Source: Rhodospirillales bacterium
Lineage (GTDB): Bacteria; Pseudomonadota; Alphaproteobacteria; Rhodospirillales; Casp-alpha2
Length of the DNA stretch: 5,809 bases
Direction of reading: 5' to 3'
Assembly (NCBI GenBank): GCA_030727885.1
Contig: JANRAT010000005.1
Span: 1,535-7,343 of the forward strand
The notes under the pieces were generated by a model, which was not told where the DNA came from, ran no database searches, and saw only the letters and a program-made list of their open reading frames with translations. Positions 1-5,801 of this stretch are shown here, in pieces; position 1 is the stretch's first letter; every line of letters begins with the position of its first letter. A program made the position numbers and the translations under genes.

Positions 1-811
1 CGCGTTTTCCGGCAAAGGCAAGGGCCTGTTCATAGGCCCCTTCGGCGATCCCCATGGCCACCGTGCCGGCACCGACCCGTTGCGAGTTATAGGCATTCAT
101 CAAACTGGCGAAGCCGCGTTTGATGCCTTCCGGCGGCAGCAGCGCCATGCCTTCCGGGATCACCAGATCCTTGAAAATCAATTCGCATTCGGGAATGCCA
201 CGCAGCCCCATGGTCGGCTCGCGCTTGCCGACGATCAGCCCTTCGGCCTGATCCCTGACGGCGATGAAGCCGCCGATGCCCATGTCCTGACCGTCTTCGA
301 TGACGCGGGCAAAAATCAGATGCAGTTTCGAGACGCCGCCGCCGGTGATCCAGTGCTTGCGGCCATTGATGACGTAAGTGTTGCCCTTTTTGACGGCGGT
401 CGTGGTCATGTCCGTCGCCGCACTGCCGGCTTCCGGCTCGGTGATGCAGATCGCCGGCTTGTCACCGGCCAGCACCAGCGACGCGGCCAGCTTCTTCTGT
501 TCTTCGGAGCCGTAGCGCATGATCGCACTGACCGCGCCCATGTTGGCTTCGACGACAATGCGCCCGCTGACGCCGCAGACCTTGGCCATTTCCTCGACCA
601 CCAGCACGGCATGCAGGAAACTGAATCCGCGCCCGCCATACTGCTTGGGGATGGTCATGCCCATGAAGCCGGCCTTGGTCAGCTCTTCGATGTTGTGCCA
701 CGGATAGGTTTCCGTACGGTCGACTTCGGCAGCACGCCCGGCGATCACGTCAGTGGCCAGCTTTCGTGCAGCGCTTCTCAGTTCGAGTTGTTCGTCGCTC
801 AGATTAAACAT
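1..811 (-). CDS. acd: Acyl-CoA dehydrogenase-fold protein, probable 3-sulfinopropionyl-CoA desulfinase (C-terminus beyond window)
   Basis: The frame opens at ATG 811 and runs without a stop to the left edge, giving 270 residues of a family usually 380-400 long. The start is fixed by an AAAGGAG Shine-Dalgarno seven bases upstream. The N-terminal helical domain covers about residues 1-115. The beta domain carries the family signature ICITEPEAGSAATD (121-134) and the flavin-side motif WITGGG (154-159). The C-terminal helical bundle is mostly missing. Family membership is certain. Ordinary members remove two hydrogens from acyl-CoA using FAD. This one instead resembles 3-sulfinopropionyl-CoA desulfinase, which releases sulfite and leaves propionyl-CoA. 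Arg84 sits in the segment VSGRIVVEAN, and Gln244 lies in YNSQRVGAG, near where isovaleryl-CoA-type enzymes carry a catalytic glutamate. From memory, Arg84 and Gln246 mark the Advenella enzyme. It is the second gene of a coupled pair with a class III CoA-transferase, which could supply its CoA thioester. An ordinary short- or branched-chain acyl-CoA dehydrogenase remains the alternative. Confidence 0.8.
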   Translation of the reverse strand, partial: MFNLSDEQLELRSAARKLATDVIAGRAAEVDRTETYPWHNIEELTKAGFMGMTIPKQYGGRGFSFLHAVLVVEEMAKVCGVSGRIVVEANMGAVSAIMRYGSEEQKKLAASLVLAGDKPAICITEPEAGSAATDMTTTAVKKGNTYVINGRKHWITGGGVSKLHLIFARVIEDGQDMGIGGFIAVRDQAEGLIVGKREPTMGLRGIPECELIFKDLVIPEGMALLPPEGIKRGFASLMNAYNSQRVGAGTVAMGIAEGAYEQALAFAGKR

Positions 812-818
812 GACCGGT

Positions 819-825
819 CTCCTTT
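819..825 (-). promoter_or_regulatory. Shine-Dalgarno of the acd-like gene, overlapping the upstream stop codon
   Basis: On the minus strand AAAGGAG lies seven bases before the ATG at 811. Its first two bases are the last two of the TAA stop (824-826) of the CoA-transferase gene. A ribosome finishing the transferase therefore sits on the initiation site of the next gene. This fits translational coupling of two consecutive pathway enzymes. Confidence 0.75.
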
Positions 826-2050
826 AAATGATGCCTTTGTCGCGTAGCGCCTGACAGGCCGCCGTGTCCAGATTCAACAGTTCCGCCAGCACCTCATCGG
901 TGTGCTGCCCCATCATCGGTGGCGGACGCCGATAGCTGACCGGCGTTTCCGACAGCTTGATCGGATTGCCGATCAGCCGGCACATGCCGTCAGCGCTGAT
1001 CGGGTGTTCCATTTCGATGGCCATGCCGCGATGCTGGATCTGAGGATCTGCAAAAGCCTGCGGCACGGTGTTGACCGGTGCCGACGGCACGCCCAGCGGG
1101 GCCAGCCCCGTGACCCATTCTTCGGTCGTCTTCATCACCGTCATCTGGCGCATCAGCGGCGTCATCGCATCGCGGTTGCGGACCCTGAGATCGTTTCTGA
1201 GAAAGCGTTCGTCCGCTGGCAGTTCGGGCTTGCCGGCGAATTCGCAAAAGCGCTGGAACTGGCCGTCGTTGCCGATCGCCAGAATCACGTAGCCGTCCGC
1301 CGTCGGATAGACGTCGTAGGGCACGATGTTCGAATGCGCGTTGGCACGCCTGACGTTTGGTTTACCGTATGTCAGATAATTGACGCCCTCGTTGATCAGC
1401 CAGGCAACCGTAGAATCCAGCAACGCCAGATCAATCAGTTGCCCCTGTCCGGTCTTGTCACGGTGACGCAATGCCGCCAGCAGTGCCGAGGTCGCATACA
1501 TGCCGCACATCACGTCGGAGATGCCGACACCGACCTTGTGCGGATCGCCGTCAACCGGGCCGGTCAAACTCATCACGCCGCTCATCCCCTGCGCCAGCAT
1601 GTCGTAGCCGGCGCGCTTGGCATACGGCCCGGTCCGACCGAAGCCGGAGATATGCAGATATACGAGATGCGGAAATTCGGCGTGGATCTCGTCATAGCCG
1701 AGACCGTATTTATCCAGTCCGCCGACCTTGAAGTTCTGACACAGCGCATCGCAATGCGGCAGCATGTCCTTGATCAGCTGCACCCCTTCAGGACAGGTAA
1801 TATCGATGGTGACCGAACGCTTGTTGCGGTTCGACGCCATGTAATAGGCGCTTTCGCGGGTTTCGTTGCCGTCCTTGTCCTTGAGATACGGCGGCCCCCA
1901 ACCCCGGGTGTCATCGCCGTCATCGGGCTTTTCAACCTTGATGATGTCGGCGCCGAGATCACCAAGCAGCTGTGTGCAGGTGGGCCCGGCGAGAATGCGG
2001 GTCAGATCGAGAATGCGAATCCCGTCGAGGGGGCCTGGCTGGTTCGTCAT
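824..2050 (-). CDS. act: Class III (CaiB/BaiF) CoA-transferase, probable succinyl-CoA:3-sulfinopropionate CoA-transferase
   Basis: This 408-residue protein has the usual full length of a family III CoA-transferase, a cytoplasmic enzyme that moves CoA from one acyl-CoA to a carboxylate. The N-terminus GIRILDLTRILAGP (10-23), followed by LGADIIKVE (32-40), is the family's opening. GYDMLAQGMSGVMSLTG (148-164) and VGVGISDVMCGMYA (173-186) form the catalytic region, with Asp179 as the expected nucleophile. TGQGQLIDLALLDS (200-213) and the C-terminal VSYRRPPPMMGQHTDEVL complete the pattern. The ATG at 2050 is supported by AGAGGA six bases upstream. The stop lies 12 bases from the start of the next gene, a probable 3-sulfinopropionyl-CoA desulfinase. 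From this I infer that the enzyme activates 3-sulfinopropionate, probably with succinyl-CoA as donor, as reported for Act of Variovorax paradoxus TBEA6. Family III enzymes act on many acids (formate, carnitine, citramalate and others), so the substrate rests on context; the family call is near certain. Confidence 0.88.
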   Translation of the reverse strand: MTNQPGPLDGIRILDLTRILAGPTCTQLLGDLGADIIKVEKPDDGDDTRGWGPPYLKDKDGNETRESAYYMASNRNKRSVTIDITCPEGVQLIKDMLPHCDALCQNFKVGGLDKYGLGYDEIHAEFPHLVYLHISGFGRTGPYAKRAGYDMLAQGMSGVMSLTGPVDGDPHKVGVGISDVMCGMYATSALLAALRHRDKTGQGQLIDLALLDSTVAWLINEGVNYLTYGKPNVRRANAHSNIVPYDVYPTADGYVILAIGNDGQFQRFCEFAGKPELPADERFLRNDLRVRNRDAMTPLMRQMTVMKTTEEWVTGLAPLGVPSAPVNTVPQAFADPQIQHRGMAIEMEHPISADGMCRLIGNPIKLSETPVSYRRPPPMMGQHTDEVLAELLNLDTAACQALRDKGII

Positions 2051-2143
2051 GAAGTTTCCTCTGGCTGGGTCGGCGCTTCACCATATTGGTTTTAGCCGAT
2101 CTTATTTCTTGATAAAAACGAATAATAATTTCGGATAGCTTGA
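2051..2143 (-). promoter_or_regulatory. AT-rich control region between the LysR gene and act
   Basis: This 93-base gap is clearly richer in A and T than the genes on either side, especially from 2090 to 2143. On the plus strand it contains a perfect inverted repeat, TTAT-N6-ATAA at 2102-2115, which includes a T-N11-A spacing of the LysR-box type. A second short one, CGAA-N7-TTCG, lies at 2119-2133. It ends in the transferase Shine-Dalgarno AGAGGA (2057-2062). I infer an act-acd promoter and LysR-family operator here. No convincing -35/-10 pair could be picked, and short palindromes arise easily in AT-rich DNA. I see no GC-rich terminator hairpin, so readthrough from the regulator gene is also possible. 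Confidence 0.4.
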
Positions 2144-3040
2144 TTAATTATCATCTTCCATAGACTTGCTGCGCTTGTCCCCGGCCAGATTGCTGAGGAT
2201 TTCGACCAGCGCACGGATCAGGTGTGCCTTCGGATTGTCGCGCCGCTCGACAACGCCGATGACACGGTTCAGGGGCGGATCACCAAACGGTATTTTCTCG
2301 ACCTCGTCGGGCAGTGCCGCGCCGGCACGGTCCGGCACTACGGAAACACCCAGGCCATGTTTGACCATCGAGGCGATGGCTTCAAGCGAGTCTATTTCCA
2401 TGCCGGTGTTAACGCGGATGCCCCGGTCCTTGAGATTGGTGTCGATCAAGCGTCCGGCCCAGGCAAACCGCTGAAAGCGGATGAACGGTCCGGCGCCGAG
2501 CAGTTCGCGGTCGGTTGAGCCTTTGGTGCCTTTCGGGGCGATCACCATCAACGGTTCCTTGGCGAACATGTGCCAGCTGAGTCCGGTCTGCAGTTGCGAC
2601 GGCTCTGTGACCACCGCAGCATCCATCTCGCCCTTGTGCACGCGGCCGACCAGATCGGCAGAAAGGCCGCTTGAAACACGAATGCGCAGATCAGGATGCG
2701 ATTGCCGGATCGCGCTCAGGGCCGGCGGCAGAATGCCCGACATCAGCGTCGGCACGGAACCGATATCCAGGCTGCCGCTGAGCGTCTCACCGGCGACGAT
2801 ATCACTGAGGTTTTCGCATTGTTCGATGATGTCGCGCGCCCGGTCGACCAGATTACGGCCCCGTGTGTTGAGCCGGGGCGGCCGGGTCGTGCGATCAAAC
2901 AGCTTGGTATCGAGGTCGTCTTCCAGTGACTTGATATGCAGACTGACGGCCGACTGGGTCAGCCCGATGGCATCACCGGCGGCGGCGAATGAGCCGTGTT
3001 CGGCAATCGCGATCAGGGTTTTGAGATGACGCAGATCCAT
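2144..3040 (-). CDS. LysR-type transcriptional regulator
   Basis: This is a DNA-binding regulator of the LysR family, 298 residues from ATG 3040, the usual size. The winged helix-turn-helix fills about residues 1-60: LKTLIAIAEHGSFAAAGDAI, then the recognition helix around TQSAVSLHIKSLE, then LFDRTTRPPRLNTRG. The effector-binding domain follows from about residue 90, with typical segments such as the SVPTLMSGILPPAL stretch and HGLGVSVVPD. I preferred ATG 3040 because family members normally begin one to four residues before the first helix. A GTG at 3088 would add 16 residues; its only purine-rich upstream stretch (GGAG) is about 15 bases away, too far to be convincing. The gene points in the same direction as the CoA-transferase and desulfinase-like genes and lies 93 bases before them, so it probably controls them. 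The inducer is not readable from sequence; 3-sulfinopropionate or a CoA derivative of it is a guess from context. Confidence 0.93.
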   Translation of the reverse strand: MDLRHLKTLIAIAEHGSFAAAGDAIGLTQSAVSLHIKSLEDDLDTKLFDRTTRPPRLNTRGRNLVDRARDIIEQCENLSDIVAGETLSGSLDIGSVPTLMSGILPPALSAIRQSHPDLRIRVSSGLSADLVGRVHKGEMDAAVVTEPSQLQTGLSWHMFAKEPLMVIAPKGTKGSTDRELLGAGPFIRFQRFAWAGRLIDTNLKDRGIRVNTGMEIDSLEAIASMVKHGLGVSVVPDRAGAALPDEVEKIPFGDPPLNRVIGVVERRDNPKAHLIRALVEILSNLAGDKRSKSMEDDN

Positions 3041-3107
3041 GCCCGGCAGAATATCTGCAAACCCTGTGCGGCAAAAGGCAGGAAACACCGCTTTCTAAGT
3101 AATCTCC

Positions 3108-3136
3108 GTTATTGACCAGACCGGAAGAACGATCAA
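3108..3136 (-). promoter_or_regulatory. Possible sigma-70 promoter of the LysR gene
   Basis: On the minus strand TTGATC (3131-3136) and AATAAC (3108-3113) are separated by 17 bases, each matching four of six consensus positions. Transcription would start near 3101. That would leave a leader of about 60 bases before ATG 3040 and put the purine-rich stretch upstream of GTG 3088 outside the message. The match is modest and could be chance. Confidence 0.25.
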
Positions 3137-3172
3137 AGCTTCCCCGGCATCTGGGCAAGGAGCAGGAGACAG

Positions 3173-3602
3173 ATGACTGAAGATCAATTGCGCCGACGCG
3201 CCTATGACGACACCCCCATCAGGGAAATAAAAGGCGTCAATGAGGATTTCGTCCTGCATATCCCGGCTGGCAGACCACTTCGCGAAGCTGTCGATTTTCT
3301 GGCTCAGCACAGAATCGGCCTGACTCTTGTGATCGCTTCGGACGGCGGACTGGCCGGTGTGATCTCGGAACGGGATGTTATTCGAGCACTGTACGAGCAC
3401 GGCAATGACGCGCTTGGCATAGCGGTGGATAAATTCATGACCCGCGATGTCATCACGTGCACTGACGATGACCGCGCCATTGATGTCGCAAGGCTGATGT
3501 CAGATCATCATATCCGCCATATGCTGATTATTGAGGGGCAGTTACCTGGCCGGCATGGTCAGCGCTACCGATATGGTCCGGCACTTCGCTTCAAAGGCCT
3601 AG
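3173..3602 (+). CDS. CBS-pair domain protein, frameshifted near its 3' end
   Basis: This gene encodes a stand-alone tandem CBS protein, a class that binds adenine nucleotides and acts as an energy or ligand sensor. Its partner is unknown. The start ATG has AGGAG (3164-3168) four bases upstream and a second GGAG slightly further away. CBS1 spans about residues 15-80 and ends in GLAGVISERDVIRAL. CBS2 starts at about residue 85 with DKFMTRDVITC and continues through LMSDHHIRHMLIIEGQ, reaching residue 123. There the reading frame breaks. The as-read frame continues to a stop at 3733 with a basic, serine-rich tail unlike any CBS domain. Dropping one T at 3542-3543 restores YLAGMVSATDMVRHFASKA and a TAG at 3600-3602, giving a normal protein of about 142 residues. 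I therefore place the intended end at 3602. It is either a real frameshift mutation that destroys the second ligand motif or a sequencing error. It is transcribed divergently from the LysR gene and converges on the small minus-strand gene. Confidence 0.8.
3539..3545 (+). other. One-base insertion (frameshift) site in the CBS gene
   Basis: The bases CAGTTAC read as CAG-TTA in the open frame, but CAG-TAC after removal of one T restores the conserved end of CBS2 (LAGMVSATDMV) and a stop 57 bases further on. The continuity of the motif in the shifted frame places the extra base at or next to the TT pair at 3542-3543. Confidence 0.8.
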
Positions 3603-3624
3603 CGTCCAGACGCCAACCGGCATC

Positions 3625-3861
3625 TCATTTTTGCGGGTATGGATTTTCGAGACCGCTGATCAGGCCCTGCAGAACATCACGCAGTTGCGCCTCGTCGCAG
3701 CCCATCAGCACAGCATCTTCAAGCGCATCCTGACATTCCTGGCGGATTTCCTGAAGATTTTCACGCAATACGACGAGCTTTTCCTCGCATGACACGAGGC
3801 TGCCGTCCGGCTGACGCCAGACCACCGCGTTGATATCGATCTTCTTTAAATCGTCGTTCAT
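3625..3861 (-). CDS. Small conserved-looking acidic protein of unknown function
   Basis: From ATG 3861 this is a 78-residue soluble protein without signal peptide or membrane segment. It begins MNDDLKKIDINAVVW, continues with QPDGSLVSCEEK, and has a predicted mostly helical second half containing ENLQEIRQECQDALEDAV, then LMGCDEAQLRDVL, ending ENPYPQK. Three cysteines lie at residues 25, 43 and 55. I recall similar short proteins with a CQDALEDAVLMG-like helix in alphaproteobacteria, but no assigned function. The frame stays open upstream to a TTG at 3921 that overlaps the stop codon of the large upstream gene; GTG codons at 3903 and 3882 are other possible starts. I preferred ATG 3861 because the acidic, helical part that looks like protein begins there, although no good Shine-Dalgarno precedes it. 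It lies just downstream of the 627-residue gene on the same strand and is probably cotranscribed with it. Its 3' end faces the end of the CBS gene, 22 bases away. Confidence 0.7.
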   Translation of the reverse strand: MNDDLKKIDINAVVWRQPDGSLVSCEEKLVVLRENLQEIRQECQDALEDAVLMGCDEAQLRDVLQGLISGLENPYPQK

Positions 3862-3917
3862 GTCTTGGAGATATACCCGCACCCTGGATGTTTCAAGCGC
3901 CACCCGGTAATCACGCG

Positions 3918-5801
3918 TCAATCAATGTCCGGCCATGAGCGGTATATCCCGGAAGCCGGTGCCGCCAGACGCTTGCCGCTGATCCCAGGTCCGAATTCCC
4001 AGGGCAGTGCCGGCGGTTCATCGGCGCGACCTTCCCACGGCAGTTCAGGCGGCGTTTCCTGCCGCTGGCGCCGGTTGAGCGCCTTTTCGACATGTTTGAG
4101 ATTCTTTTCACAGACCCCGGCAAGGCGCTCGGCACCTTTTTCAACATAAACACCGTGTGCCGTCTGGAACGCCACGCCGGCACCCTGCAGGGCATTGTTG
4201 TCTCCGGAGATTCGGCCATACAGGAACAGGGCTGAGCCGAGATTGTTCTGCGCCGAGGCCCAGTGCAGCGGCATGTGCTTGCGATCACGAGCCGACACCA
4301 CATCGTTGCAGGCATCGACGGCCTGCAGCAGCATCGCCGGGTCACGGTTGACGCGGCCGATGACCAGCGCGACCTGACCGAAATGGCCCATCGCCTCGGC
4401 CCATTCGTTCGGCGTCTTCTGCTTGTCGTAAACGGTCAGGGTATTCTGAAAGGCCTGCAACGCGCGTTCCAGGGTATCGGCATCACCGTTATCAAAATCA
4501 AGCCGGTACAAGGCCAGTCCAAGCCGGTTGTTGAGCGCCGCCCAGTCATAGGGAAAGGCCTTCGGGCCGATGATCCGCAAGGCATCTTCAAGATCGTCGA
4601 TGGAATCCTGCAGCGCCCCTGTATCGTTGGTGCGCTCGGCGATGAACTGCCGGAGAAACGCCCGGTCGCGATGCACGAACGCCCATTCGAGCGGAGTCTT
4701 GTCGGCACTAAACACGGCCAGCGCGGAATCGAACAGCGACAGTGCCGACTGCGCATCCTCTGCGCGGCGCTGAAAGCGCATGGCATTGGCAAAGATTCTG
4801 GCCACCGTCGCGCGGTCTTCGGCACGGGCCAGCGGCTCGAGATTGGGGATTTCGTGGACCAGATGATCGCGGGCATCCTTGAGCAGCACTTCAAGATCAC
4901 GCCTGACGGTCAGTTGCTTGCCGGCGGCCTTGGTGCGCACCGCGGCCAGCAGGGCCGCATGCAGACGATGCGCCCCGGCAGCATCGAGCGGCATCGGCAG
5001 CACCAGCAAGGTCCAGCCATCACCCATGCGGAACTGATCAACCAGCGTGTCGTCACGCACGAAGAATCTGAGATGCACCAGTGATCCGGCCTTGGCCACT
5101 GCGCCCCAAACCAGCACATCGCCGCCGTTATCGACCAGCCAGCGTTCACAGGCCCGCCTGAGCTCACGCATTGCACCGACCGGCTCGCCATCGAACGCAA
5201 GCTCAACCCTGGCATTCATCGCCTTGGCCTTGAGACCACGACGCTGCCCAAGCTCATCAATCAGGTGTGCCGCCGCCTGTTCACCGCCTTCGCCCTCAAG
5301 TGCGGAAATGCGGATATCAATACGGTCATAAACATCGGCGAAATCGGGTTTGAGGATACGCCTGAGCAAGCCCGGCTTGAGCACCGACGACGCAGGATCA
5401 GTGCCGCCATAATCGGCATCGATCCCTGCCGACAGTGCCACCAGAGCCCGCGATGATGAGCCGGATGTATTCGGCACAGCCAGATTTTTGGACGTACTTT
5501 TGGCTTTTCGTTCCGGCTTTTTCGTTGCGGCCGGTTTGCCGAGCAGCCTTGCCGCCATTTCCTTGGTCACAGGTTCAACAACCAGTGTTCCCAATGCCTG
5601 AGCGTTGTCCGCCATAGCACGGCCCTCGACCAGTTCCTCGGCACCGACAAGGGCACCCCGATCGAGGATTGCCGTAGGCATAGACATGCCGTCCATGTCC
5701 CGGGTCATCTCAACAGACCCCTGAACAATGCGGTACGCTTGCTTCGGCACTTCACCTTCGGCGAGCAGAATCTCGCCGGATTTAAAGTCTTTGGTAGCCA
5801 C
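3918..5801 (-). CDS. cNMP-binding-like and TPR-repeat protein, function unknown
   Basis: This 627-residue cytoplasmic protein appears to be a multi-domain scaffold or sensor. Residues 5-88 resemble a cyclic-nucleotide-binding beta barrel (FKSGEILLAEGEVPKQAYRI, then VQGSVEMTRD, then LDRGALVGAEEL). The usual Arg-Ala-Ala phosphate-binding cassette is absent (GRAMADNAQAL), so cyclic nucleotide binding is doubtful. A Lys/Ala/Ser-rich linker covers 89-118. Residues 159-295 form an alpha/beta domain I cannot name, with ERWLVDNGGDVLVWGAV and LVHLRFFVRD. Residues 330-570 are helical TPR-like repeats in which Pro-x-x-Trp-Ala motifs recur exactly every 47 residues (Trp373, 420, 467, 514). The tail has two PPxLPWE motifs (584-590, 596-602). 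The first codon is GTG at 5801. Only eight bases precede it and the frame is still open there, so the true start may lie outside the window. No enzyme motif is visible; protein-protein interaction is the likely role. Confidence 0.85.
   Translation of the reverse strand: MATKDFKSGEILLAEGEVPKQAYRIVQGSVEMTRDMDGMSMPTAILDRGALVGAEELVEGRAMADNAQALGTLVVEPVTKEMAARLLGKPAATKKPERKAKSTSKNLAVPNTSGSSSRALVALSAGIDADYGGTDPASSVLKPGLLRRILKPDFADVYDRIDIRISALEGEGGEQAAAHLIDELGQRRGLKAKAMNARVELAFDGEPVGAMRELRRACERWLVDNGGDVLVWGAVAKAGSLVHLRFFVRDDTLVDQFRMGDGWTLLVLPMPLDAAGAHRLHAALLAAVRTKAAGKQLTVRRDLEVLLKDARDHLVHEIPNLEPLARAEDRATVARIFANAMRFQRRAEDAQSALSLFDSALAVFSADKTPLEWAFVHRDRAFLRQFIAERTNDTGALQDSIDDLEDALRIIGPKAFPYDWAALNNRLGLALYRLDFDNGDADTLERALQAFQNTLTVYDKQKTPNEWAEAMGHFGQVALVIGRVNRDPAMLLQAVDACNDVVSARDRKHMPLHWASAQNNLGSALFLYGRISGDNNALQGAGVAFQTAHGVYVEKGAERLAGVCEKNLKHVEKALNRRQRQETPPELPWEGRADEPPALPWEFGPGISGKRLAAPASGIYRSWPDID
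4134..4697 (-). repeat. 47-residue TPR-like repeats (about four units) within the 627-residue protein
   Basis: The motifs TPLEWA (369-374), FPYDWA (416-421), TPNEWA (463-468) and MPLHWA (510-515) are spaced exactly 47 residues, or 141 bases, apart. Each is followed by a helix of the ALNNRLGLALYRL or SAQNNLGSALFLYG kind, then by a second helix ending in a short Asp/Lys-rich turn. The units are diverged at the DNA level, so this is an old protein repeat rather than a recent tandem duplication. Confidence 0.8.

Noticed and set aside
80..847. Plus-strand open frame (255 codons) opposite the desulfinase-like gene
   Set aside because: The minus strand clearly encodes an acyl-CoA dehydrogenase-fold protein with a good ribosome site. 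The plus frame has no recognisable domain and no ribosome site.
902..2095. Long plus-strand open frame (397 codons) opposite the CoA-transferase gene
   Set aside because: Its translation is rich in Arg, His and Asp with no domain, and it mirrors a certain gene. It is an antisense shadow typical of GC-rich DNA.
2481..3029. Plus-strand open frame opposite the LysR gene
   Set aside because: Ser/Arg-rich translation without domains, lying entirely within the regulator gene.
3112..3140. Plus-strand TTGACC as a -35 element for the CBS gene
   Set aside because: No acceptable -10 element lies 16-18 bases downstream (AAAGCT at 17), so the match is weak.
3602..3632. Possible terminator between the converging genes: GCGT-N4-ACGC stem and a later T run
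   Set aside because: The stem is only four to five base pairs and the T run starts about 14 bases after it, so it is not a convincing intrinsic terminator.
3861..3895. TTGAAA and TATATC as a promoter just before ATG 3861
   Set aside because: The spacing is 15 bases and transcription would start at or inside the start codon region. Too weak to list.
4263..5084. Plus-strand open frame (273 codons) opposite the TPR gene
   Set aside because: It is antisense to repeat-containing coding sequence that is clearly real; its low-complexity translation shows no domain.
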